Source of the DNA: a virus | DNA length: 52,618 nt | Reading direction: 5' to 3' (one strand) | Virus record (IMG/VR): IMGVR_UViG_3300005527_000074 | Span: 1-52,618 of that record | Shown here: piece after piece, positions 47,205 through 52,618 of the stretch | How the letters are laid out: the number at the start of each line of letters is the position of its first letter | How positions within the stretch are numbered: position 1 is the first letter of the stretch | Notes under the pieces: model-generated | The model's input: only the letters and a program-made list of their open reading frames with translations | What the model was told of the DNA's origin: nothing | Databases searched by the model: none | Program-made: the position numbers and the translations under genes

Positions 47205-47908
47205 CCGACTGTGCCTGTGTAATACACGGCGAAACATACAGTTGGGACTATGTAGAAAAATTATACCGCATGTTGTCGCGGCACTTGCCCAATGGTATAC
47301 GTTTGCATGTGTACACCGAAGCGCATAGAACTGTGCCCGGCCACATGATCAAGCATGAACTCATGGAATGGCCAGGTGTGAATGGTCCCAAACGATCATG
47401 GTGGTACAAGATGCAGTTGTTTGACAATGCACATTTTTCTGGGCCGCTGTTGTACCTGGATCTTGATGTGGTGGTCTACAACAATTTGAATTGGGTACGT
47501 GAAGCGCATCTTGACTGCTTTTGGACCATTAGAGATTTTAAATATTTGCAAAGGCCTGGCTACGACAAAATGAACAGCAGTTTGATGTACTGGGACACAA
47601 CCAAATTTGGTTGGGTGTGGGATAAGTTTTGTGAAGAAGACATTTCCAAAGTTGTCACACGCTGGCCCGGCGATCAAGACTATATCAATCAAGTCATCCA
47701 ACCCAGCCAACGCAGATACTTTGATGATCAGCATTTCCAAAGCTTTAGATGGCAAGCACTGGATGGGGGCATGAACTTTAGAGCCAGGAAAGCCAACCAG
47801 CCTGGCGGAGGTGTAAGACTCAGTCCCGATGCCAGTGTGCTGGTATTCCATGGCAAGCCCAAGCCACACGAAGTCACTCACCCTCAAATTCAACAACTGT
47901 GGAACTAA
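47168..47908 (+). CDS. GT-A glycosyltransferase (DxD type)
   Basis: A 246-aa protein with SWWYKMQLFDNAHFSG followed by PLLYLDLDVVVYNNLNWV (DxD at D98, D100), a KMNSSLMYWDTTKFGW acceptor segment, and a C-terminal VLVFHGKPKPHEV whose His may complete the metal site. It is a common type in aquatic T4-like phages. AAGGATT is the ribosome binding site in front of ATG 47168, giving a 37-nt overlap with paralogue D. It is the last gene of the cassette. Confidence 0.82.
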   Translation: MAKKNRTSTDPVTDCACVIHGETYSWDYVEKLYRMLSRHLPNGIRLHVYTEAHRTVPGHMIKHELMEWPGVNGPKRSWWYKMQLFDNAHFSGPLLYLDLDVVVYNNLNWVREAHLDCFWTIRDFKYLQRPGYDKMNSSLMYWDTTKFGWVWDKFCEEDISKVVTRWPGDQDYINQVIQPSQRRYFDDQHFQSFRWQALDGGMNFRARKANQPGGGVRLSPDASVLVFHGKPKPHEVTHPQIQQLWN

Positions 47909-47922
47909 CACTTTTGTAGTAC

Positions 47923-47951
47923 TTGACCAATTATGAGCTTTTTGCTATAAT
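47923..47951 (+). promoter_or_regulatory. Sigma70-like promoter, predicted leaderless
   Basis: TTGACC at 47923-47928, a 17-nt spacer and TATAAT at 47946-47951 with TGC upstream. Six nt separate the -10 box from ATG 47958; there is no Shine-Dalgarno sequence. Confidence 0.85.
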
Positions 47952-47957
47952 TGATCT

Positions 47958-48383
47958 ATGCTATATTTTGCCTATGGAATGAACACCAACTCACAAGGAA
48001 TGGCCCGACGTTGTCCGGCCGCTGTGAGTCACGGTCGTGCTGTGTTGCTGGATCATGTGTTTCGCTTTGCCGGTCCCGCTGACGTTGTAAAATGTCCTGA
48101 CAGCTATGTGGACGGAGTGCTGTGGAGTATCACACCCCAGTGTCTCAATGCCCTGGATATCCTAGAAGGATATCCTTATTACTACAATCGCAGGTTCAAA
48201 AAAGTGTTGTTCCAAGGCCGTGTGTGCCAGGCCATGACCTACTACATGCAACCTGGGCACCTTGACAGCGAGCCCAGTGCAGGCTACTTTGACATGGTTG
48301 TAGAGGGCTATCGTGAGCATGGTGTGCCCACAGAACAGCTCTATAATTCTGTATACTTTAGTACTACCTTAGAACCCTACTAA
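47958..48383 (+). CDS. Gamma-glutamylcyclotransferase-like (AIG2/GGCT fold) protein
   Basis: A 141-aa protein starting MLYFAYGMNTNSQGMARRCP, the substrate-binding YGxN loop of the family. YVDGVLWSITPQCLNALDIL followed by EGYPYYYNRR supplies the conserved catalytic Glu. Relatives cleave gamma-glutamyl amines or peptides to 5-oxoproline, and some act on glutathione. Use in a phage is unclear; redox or amino-acid recycling is possible. The gene is predicted to be translated from a leaderless mRNA and is followed by a weak terminator. Confidence 0.82.
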   Translation: MLYFAYGMNTNSQGMARRCPAAVSHGRAVLLDHVFRFAGPADVVKCPDSYVDGVLWSITPQCLNALDILEGYPYYYNRRFKKVLFQGRVCQAMTYYMQPGHLDSEPSAGYFDMVVEGYREHGVPTEQLYNSVYFSTTLEPY

Positions 48384-48398
48384 ACCCTAGGGTTTTTT
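48382..48398 (+). terminator. Weak intrinsic terminator
   Basis: AAACC-CTAG-GGTTT with a following T run, just behind the stop codon of the cyclotransferase-like gene. The stem is only 5 bp. Confidence 0.45.
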
Positions 48399-48401
48399 GG
48401 T

Positions 48402-48430
48402 TTGACCAATATTTCCCAATTTGCTATAAT
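48402..48430 (+). promoter_or_regulatory. Sigma70-like promoter, module 1 of 3
   Basis: TTGACC at 48402-48407, a 17-nt spacer and TATAAT at 48425-48430 with TGC upstream. The leader ends in AACAAGGAGCC before ATG 48461. Confidence 0.9.
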
Positions 48431-48460
48431 ATGGGTATAGTGAGCAACAAGGAGCCAGCA

Positions 48461-48667
48461 ATGGGTTACAAGGTTATTGAAGTTGACAACATGCGTGACA
48501 AATACGGTGCTCGCCCAGGCCTAGAAGGCCCGTTCAACTTCTCGGGCCGAGTGTTGTATTATGACAACAAAGAAGGCGCATACTATGACCCCCGTACTGA
48601 TTTCTATGTAGGCCAGGACGAAATGGACGCAATTAACCAACATTTTTACGAAATTCTTAAAAAGTAG
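48461..48667 (+). CDS. Hypothetical small protein
   Basis: A 68-aa protein, MGYKVIEVDNMRDKYGARPG, with an FSGRVLYYDNKEGAYYDPRT strand pair and a C-terminal helix DEMDAINQHFYEILKK. ATG 48461 is set by AAGGAG 8 nt upstream; an upstream in-frame ATG overlaps the -10 box and cannot be used. It looks like a compact alpha/beta protein expressed early. I do not recognise the family. Confidence 0.7.
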   Translation: MGYKVIEVDNMRDKYGARPGLEGPFNFSGRVLYYDNKEGAYYDPRTDFYVGQDEMDAINQHFYEILKK

Positions 48668-48688
48668 TACTTTTTAGTACTATTTTTT
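48661..48688 (+). terminator. Intrinsic terminator
   Basis: AAAGTAGTACT-TTTT-AGTACTATTTTTT: an 11-bp stem with one wobble and a T run. It includes the stop codon of the 68-aa gene and ends just before the next -35 box. Confidence 0.75.
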
Positions 48689-48690
48689 GG

Positions 48691-48719
48691 TTGACCAAAT
48701 ATTCCCATTTTGCTATAAT
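48691..48719 (+). promoter_or_regulatory. Sigma70-like promoter, module 2 of 3
   Basis: TTGACC at 48691-48696, a 17-nt spacer and TATAAT at 48714-48719 with TGC upstream. Spacer and leader (AACAAGGAGCC) are nearly identical to module 1. Confidence 0.9.
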
Positions 48720-48749
48720 AGAAGCATAGTAAGAAACAAGGAGCCACTA

Positions 48750-48926
48750 ATGAACTTTGAACAAGCCATGCAAGTTGTCCAGCAATACCAAAAAGATTGG
48801 GCCATTAAAGGTCTATTAGAAACCCTGGAACAAATGCAAGATTCCCAAGAAGATCTAACATTCAACGAAGCCCGTGCTTATCGTGTGGTTTTCAGCGAAA
48901 TGGGCAAGCTCTTTGCCCCGGCCTAA
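48750..48926 (+). CDS. Hypothetical small protein, 58 aa
   Basis: A small helical protein, MNFEQAMQVVQQYQKDWAIK, with ETLEQMQDSQEDLTFNEARA in the middle and FSEMGKLFAPA at the end. AAGGAG lies 8 nt before ATG 48750. It is expressed from its own early-type promoter. Possibly a small regulator or inhibitor; nothing in the sequence decides this. Confidence 0.7.
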   Translation: MNFEQAMQVVQQYQKDWAIKGLLETLEQMQDSQEDLTFNEARAYRVVFSEMGKLFAPA

Positions 48927-48930
48927 GCGG

Positions 48931-48959
48931 TTGACCAATAAATCCCAATCTGCTATAAT
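48931..48959 (+). promoter_or_regulatory. Sigma70-like promoter, module 3 of 3
   Basis: TTGACC at 48931-48936, a 17-nt spacer and TATAAT at 48954-48959 with TGC upstream. The leader ends in AAAAAGGAGCC before ATG 48990. Confidence 0.9.
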
Positions 48960-48989
48960 ACAATTTTAACGCACAAAAAGGAGCCAACT

Positions 48990-50009
48990 ATGAGTGCAAT
49001 TCGTGTAATTAACGGTGTTTATCGCAACAAGCCCGTTCGCAATGTTACCTTTAACCTGGTGAAAGGTTACAGCGAAGGTAGCAAAGGCGGGTTTGTTACT
49101 GTACAATCTGATGGCTATTTTGGCCCGGAGTTTGATGTGGTGCGTATCCGTGTTGACGGCATTCGCGATTTTGAATATGTAAATGGGGTAGAAGCTGTGA
49201 AAGAAAACACCGTGAAGTTTGAGAAGACTGTAGAGACTGATGAGCAAGCCATGGATCGTATCCGTGAGCGTTTTGACATCCTGCATGAGATGACCAAGGC
49301 CTGTGTCGGCGGCGACATCCGTGCCATGATCGTGTCGGGCCCTCCTGGCGTTGGCAAGAGCTTTGGTGTGGAGCAAGAGATTGACAAGGCTACTTTGTTT
49401 GACAAGCTGGCTGGCAAACGTCTTAAGGCCGAGGTTGTTAAAGGCTCAGCCAGTCCTATCGGCCTGTACAAAACTCTGTACAAATACTCAGATGCCAATT
49501 GTGTGTTGGTGTTTGATGACTGTGACAGCATCTTGCTGGACGACGTTGCTCTTAACTTGCTGAAGGGTGCTCTGGACTCCGGCAAGAAGCGTAAGATTTC
49601 CTGGTTGAGCGAGAGCCGTGTATTGAGCCATGAGGGTATTCCAGACAGTTTTGAGTTCAAGGGTTCGGTAATTTTTATTACCAACTTGAAGTTTGACACC
49701 ATGCGTTCGCAGAAATTGCGGGACCACTTGGATGCACTGCAAAGCCGATGCCACTACTTGGACTTGACACTTGACACCATGCGTGACAAGGTCCTGCGTA
49801 TCAAGCAGATTGCCAAGGATGGTATATTGTTTGCAGACTACGATTTTGAAGAGTGTGTGCATGACGACATTATCAACTTCATGGACGAGAATCAGAATCG
49901 TTTGCGTGAGATGAGTTTGCGTATGGCGTTGAAGATTGCCGACTTGCGCAAGATGTCAGTGTTGAACTGGAAGCGTCTTGCAGAGACCACTTGCATGAAG
50001 GCAGCCTAA
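48990..50009 (+). CDS. AAA+ ATPase
   Basis: A 339-aa protein. A beta-rich N-terminal ~85 residues (MSAIRVINGVYRNKPVRNVT, SEGSKGGFVTVQSDGYFG) is followed by a P-loop ATPase: IVSGPPGVGKSFGVEQE near residues 113-129, Walker B CVLVFDDCDSILLDD near 170-184, an FKGSVIFITNLKF sensor 1 strand and a helical C-terminus. The Walker B Asp-Asp-Cys-Asp is atypical because the usual catalytic Glu is replaced. Codons are richer in G/C at third positions (CTG, GAG, AAG) than in neighbouring genes. Substrate and partner are unknown; two or three tiny genes follow directly. Confidence 0.85.
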   Translation: MSAIRVINGVYRNKPVRNVTFNLVKGYSEGSKGGFVTVQSDGYFGPEFDVVRIRVDGIRDFEYVNGVEAVKENTVKFEKTVETDEQAMDRIRERFDILHEMTKACVGGDIRAMIVSGPPGVGKSFGVEQEIDKATLFDKLAGKRLKAEVVKGSASPIGLYKTLYKYSDANCVLVFDDCDSILLDDVALNLLKGALDSGKKRKISWLSESRVLSHEGIPDSFEFKGSVIFITNLKFDTMRSQKLRDHLDALQSRCHYLDLTLDTMRDKVLRIKQIAKDGILFADYDFEECVHDDIINFMDENQNRLREMSLRMALKIADLRKMSVLNWKRLAETTCMKAA

Positions 50010-50010
50010 C

Positions 50011-50127
50011 ATGTATGAAATATGGGATGGCGACCTGTATTTGTACTCGGTGGATACCGAGTACGAAGCAGATGAACAGCGTGAAGCAGGCTTCACAGTC
50101 AAATGTCTAGAGTATTACGGAGCATGA
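50011..50127 (+). CDS. Putative 38-aa acidic microprotein
   Basis: MYEIWDGDLYLYSVDTEYEA to KCLEYYGA, 38 codons, starting one base after the AAA+ stop codon. It is acidic and Tyr-rich. There is no strong ribosome binding site, so it would depend on translational coupling. The tight chain of tiny frames from 50011 to 50381 supports it; coding status is uncertain. Confidence 0.45.
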   Translation: MYEIWDGDLYLYSVDTEYEADEQREAGFTVKCLEYYGA

Positions 50128-50128
50128 T

Positions 50129-50311
50129 ATGAGTTGGGTACTGATTTTGTTTGTGCATGCTGGCATGCTGAGTGAAAAGGATAGCATGGCTATCACTACT
50201 GTTTCGGGCTTTAAGTCCGAAACAGTGTGCATGACAGCTGGTAAACAGAGTGAGGCTCTGGTCAAACGCACAACCAAAGAAGTGCGGTTTGTTTGTGTCA
50301 AACAAGACTGA
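50129..50311 (+). CDS. Small hypothetical protein, 60 aa
   Basis: MSWVLILFVHAGMLSEKDSM, AITTVSGFKSETVCMTAG and a basic end KRTTKEVRFVCVKQD. GGAG lies about 7 nt before ATG 50129 and the frame begins one base after the preceding stop codon. The pattern (mixed beta-strands with two Cys) resembles small phage proteins encoded beside early genes. The first 12 residues are hydrophobic but too short for a clear membrane anchor. Confidence 0.55.
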   Translation: MSWVLILFVHAGMLSEKDSMAITTVSGFKSETVCMTAGKQSEALVKRTTKEVRFVCVKQD

Positions 50312-50312
50312 C

Positions 50313-50381
50313 ATGGATAGTGATAAGGCTTTCTTTGGCACCATACTGGCATTGATTATTTTTGCAATAGCGATGGTTTAG
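50313..50381 (+). CDS. Putative 22-aa membrane microprotein
   Basis: MDSDKAFFGTILALIIFAIA plus MV, starting one base after the preceding stop codon. A charged head is followed by about 16 hydrophobic residues, enough for a single membrane pass. It may equally be a chance frame in a short gap; no ribosome binding site is seen. Confidence 0.35.
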   Translation: MDSDKAFFGTILALIIFAIAMV

Positions 50382-50424
50382 TTTTCCTGGGCATACAAAC
50401 GGTTGGCTCCGGCCCAGGCTTTAC

Positions 50425-50450
50425 ACAGGGACTTCGGTCCCTGTTTTTTT
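50425..50450 (+). terminator. Strong intrinsic terminator with TTCG tetraloop
   Basis: ACAGGGAC-TTCG-GTCCCTGT followed by T7. The 8-bp stem closes a C(UUCG)G tetraloop, the most stable type. The T run flows directly into the TTGACT of the next promoter. Confidence 0.92.
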
Positions 50451-50477
50451 GACTTTTTCTAGCGGTAAGTATATACT
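50449..50477 (+). promoter_or_regulatory. Sigma70-like promoter, predicted leaderless
   Basis: TTGACT at 50449-50454, a 17-nt spacer and TATACT at 50472-50477. Six nt separate the -10 box from ATG 50484, without a Shine-Dalgarno sequence. Confidence 0.7.
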
Positions 50478-50483
50478 GTTACA

Positions 50484-51341
50484 ATGCCGCAACATCTGCT
50501 GATACATCTAAGCCACGGACTAGAACTAAAATTCCAAATACGATCAACCCCGCTTGCTGAGTTATGGGTTGAACGTATGCAAGCCCGCGGCAGTTATCCC
50601 TTGGATCATCCAGATAGATTTTACGGCTTTGGCTCCAAATTGGAAGAGCGTATTCGCGCCGAAATCATGATCCAACAATGTATCACGACAATCAACCAAC
50701 ATAAAGCCATTATTGAACGTGGGTTTGATTGGAGCCAGGACTGTCTCAATTACTTGCACAACATTTTTGAACGCTACCATGGACTGCTAGATCAACAGAC
50801 ATCAGAATACTGGCAACAGGCACCAGTTGCTGTGAGACAGGCACTGTCAGAATTGAACCTGGCAGTACATAGATGTGAGACTGTGCTTGAAGGTGTGAAA
50901 CCAAGATTTGTTTGCACTTGGTTTGGTATGCCCAAGACAAAGAAACTTAATCCTGTGCAGTTAGCGCAATGGGGCGAAACGCAAATACAATTTGGAACTG
51001 TGTATCTCAATTATTGTGAAATTGGAAAAACAGTTGAGGACCTAGCACACGACAATGATGAGTATATAGGTGAGGATGCATTCCGACCTTTTGGTCACTA
51101 CAGTGCCGATTTTCATGTGGTATTTTTCAATCACGATTTAAGCTTCAAAGAGCCAGGTATGCAACAGTACATTGATCAACACCAAGATTTTTTTCTTGCC
51201 CATGGCATCACAAGTGTGTATAATGCAATAGCACAACCCTTGCGTTTTCCTGTGGCAGATTTGCAGTATGCCGGACAACCACAACAACTCATACAAGAAA
51301 TAGCACGCCAACAACGTGTGCTTGAAGTTGATATACAATGA
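50484..51341 (+). CDS. Unknown protein, distantly similar to the 37099-37875 product
   Basis: A 285-aa protein, MPQHLLIHLSHGLELKFQIR. It contains PLAELWVERMQARGSYPL, a long helical section with FDWSQDCLNYLHNIFERYHG and ALSELNLAVHRCETVLEG, then strands FGTVYLNYCEIGKTVEDLAH and FHVVFFNHDLSFKEPGMQQ. No catalytic motif is recognised. The order of elements matches the unknown gene next to uvsX, suggesting one family placed twice beside recombination genes. It overlaps uvsW by 4 nt (ATGA). A role linked to UvsX/UvsW functions is inference. Confidence 0.65.
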   Translation: MPQHLLIHLSHGLELKFQIRSTPLAELWVERMQARGSYPLDHPDRFYGFGSKLEERIRAEIMIQQCITTINQHKAIIERGFDWSQDCLNYLHNIFERYHGLLDQQTSEYWQQAPVAVRQALSELNLAVHRCETVLEGVKPRFVCTWFGMPKTKKLNPVQLAQWGETQIQFGTVYLNYCEIGKTVEDLAHDNDEYIGEDAFRPFGHYSADFHVVFFNHDLSFKEPGMQQYIDQHQDFFLAHGITSVYNAIAQPLRFPVADLQYAGQPQQLIQEIARQQRVLEVDIQ

Positions 51342-52618
51342 AACGATGCACCATACAAATTCGAGATGAAGTTAACATCAAGTTAGAAGGCCTAGACCTT
51401 GACATGCGTCGCCGCTTGGTCACAGCATTCAAGTATGATGTGCCTTATGCTAGATATCTACCCGCAGTGAGACTGGGCAGGTGGGATGGAAAAGTCAGCT
51501 ACTTCCAATTGGGTGGATCAACCTACACCAATCTCTTGCCAGAGATCTTGCCCATACTGGAACAGTATAACTGGGATGTTGAGCTAGACGATCAACGCGA
51601 CTACTCAACTACATTTGAGTTTGATCAAGTTACAGAACAAACATTTGCACACAAGACTTGGCCCAAAGGACATCCTGCAGAAGGTGAACCTATCATGTTG
51701 CGTGATTATCAGGTAGAGATTGTGAACAACTTCTTGACCAACCCACAATGCATACAGGAAGTGGCCACAGGCGCAGGCAAGACTATAATGACAGCTACCT
51801 TGAGTGCCGCAGTAGAGCCACACGGTCGAAGTATTGTAATTGTGCCTAACAAGAGTCTTGTTACACAAACAGAAAAAGACTATCGCAATGTTGGCTTGGA
51901 TGTGGGTGTTTACTTTGGCGACAGAAAAGAACATGGACGCACACATACCATCTGCACTTGGCAAAGTCTAAATGTTTTGTTAAAGAATACCAAGGCTGGA
52001 GTAGGTGAAGTGACCATACAAGACTTTATTGAGGATGTGGTGTGTGTGATGGTAGACGAAGTACACATGGCCAAAGCAGATGCACTCAAAACCCTGCTCA
52101 CAAGCGTGATGGCAAGAGTGCCAATTCGCTGGGGTTTGACTGGAACCATCCCCAAAGAAAAGTTTGAAAGCCAAGCCTTGTTGGTGAGCCTGGGACCAGT
52201 GATAGGCCGTCTCAGTGCCAATGAGCTGCAACAACAAGGGGTGTTAGCGCAGTGTCATGTGAACATTGTGCAGTTGCAGGACCATGTGGAGTACTCCAAC
52301 TACCAAAGCGAGCTTAAATACCTGTTGGAAGAGTCAGGCAGACTAGATGCCATGAGTGAACTCATACGCCATGTAAATGAAACAGGCAACACCCTAGTAC
52401 TGGTGGATCGCACCGAATGCGGCCGACAGTTGGTTGAACGACTGGGCGAACGTGCTGTGTTTGTGTCAGGTGCAACCAAAGCAAAAGATAGACAAGATGA
52501 ATATGACGAAGTGGCGGACAGCACTGATAAGATTATTGTGGCTACCTATGGTGTTGCCGCTGTGGGTATTAATATCCCTAGGATTTTTAATTTGGTTCTT
52601 GTGGAACCCGGGAAAAGT
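51338..52618 (+). CDS. uvsW: UvsW-type DNA/RNA helicase, 3' partial
   Basis: The frame starts at ATG 51338 and stays open to the right edge (427 codons). The N-terminal ~90 residues (RYLPAVRLGRWDGKVSYFQL) match the small domain of T4 UvsW. SF2 motifs follow: LRDYQVEIVNNF (Q-like), EVATGAGKTIMTA (motif I), VIVPNKSLVTQTEKD (Ia), CVMVDEVHMAKAD (DEVH box) and IRWGLTGTIPKE (III). The second RecA domain begins (NTLVLVDRTECGRQLVERL, ATYGVAAVGINIP) and is cut by the edge. UvsW resolves branched recombination intermediates and R-loops late in T4 infection. Confidence 0.93.
   Translation, partial: MKRCTIQIRDEVNIKLEGLDLDMRRRLVTAFKYDVPYARYLPAVRLGRWDGKVSYFQLGGSTYTNLLPEILPILEQYNWDVELDDQRDYSTTFEFDQVTEQTFAHKTWPKGHPAEGEPIMLRDYQVEIVNNFLTNPQCIQEVATGAGKTIMTATLSAAVEPHGRSIVIVPNKSLVTQTEKDYRNVGLDVGVYFGDRKEHGRTHTICTWQSLNVLLKNTKAGVGEVTIQDFIEDVVCVMVDEVHMAKADALKTLLTSVMARVPIRWGLTGTIPKEKFESQALLVSLGPVIGRLSANELQQQGVLAQCHVNIVQLQDHVEYSNYQSELKYLLEESGRLDAMSELIRHVNETGNTLVLVDRTECGRQLVERLGERAVFVSGATKAKDRQDEYDEVADSTDKIIVATYGVAAVGINIPRIFNLVLVEPGKS

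Noticed and set aside
1-52618. tRNA genes, rRNA genes, integrase, attachment sites or insertion sequences
   Set aside because: None was recognised on reading both strands; a dedicated tRNA search could still find an unusual one.

Overview
The window is a contiguous piece of the genome of a T4-superfamily myovirus, most like the aquatic (marine or freshwater) 'exo/far-T4', cyanophage and pelagiphage-type lineages. The diagnostic genes are T4-type neck proteins gp13, gp14 and gp15, sheath gp18, tube gp19, head-completion gp4, terminase gp16 and gp17, dNMP kinase (gene 1), DexA, gp32, UvsX, UvsY and UvsW. Portal, prohead protease, scaffold, major capsid, DNA polymerase and tRNA genes were not seen. 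No bacterial housekeeping genes are present. The host cannot be named from the sequence; sigma70-type promoters and AAGGAG ribosome binding sites indicate an ordinary Gram-negative-like expression system.

Layout: (1) nt 1-6551 (+): repetitive tail-fibre or adhesin proteins and a 1320-aa virion protein, cut by the left edge. (2) nt 6548-9707 (-): a Nudix hydrolase and inverted gp15 and gp14. (3) nt 9763-15633: unknown early-type genes, a radical SAM/glycosyltransferase-like pair, gp13, DexA, dNMP kinase and an HNH endonuclease on the minus strand. (4) nt 15727-28366 (+): gp18, gp19, a tube-fold protein, gp4, gp16, a group of probable internal or structural head proteins and a second fibre locus. 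(5) nt 28374-32423 (+): an accessory block of secreted nuclease, two paralogous radical SAM proteins, a 2OG-Fe(II) oxygenase-like protein and an SGNH hydrolase. (6) nt 32398-39645 (+): gp17, a 643-aa virion-like protein, gp32, an unknown, UvsX, a small acidic protein and UvsY. (7) nt 39654-47908: a glycan cassette with a cytidylyltransferase-cupin fusion, three GT-A-type transferases, four related GT-B-like transferases and three methyltransferases, arranged as converging and diverging operons. (8) nt 47958-52618 (+): small early genes, an AAA+ ATPase, an unknown protein and UvsW, cut by the right edge.

Regulation is readable. Nine sigma70-like promoters share TTGAC(C/A/T), a spacer of exactly 17 nt and TATAAT-like -10 boxes, usually with an extended TG. 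T4 late-type TATAAATA octamers precede structural and accessory genes. At many of these promoters the -10 box ends only 4-7 nt before the start codon, predicting leaderless or nearly leaderless mRNAs. Three late-type boxes lie in small perfect inverted repeats directly in front of ATG. An intrinsic terminator before gene 32 has a 17-nt-spaced promoter threaded through it.

The genes fit together as a virion assembly and packaging set (necks, tail, terminase, head completion), a T4-type recombination set (gp32-UvsX-UvsY-UvsW with DexA and dNMP kinase) and two large accessory investments in glycan or small-molecule chemistry whose targets are unknown. All functional calls rest on reading motifs and remembered family features; no searches were run.
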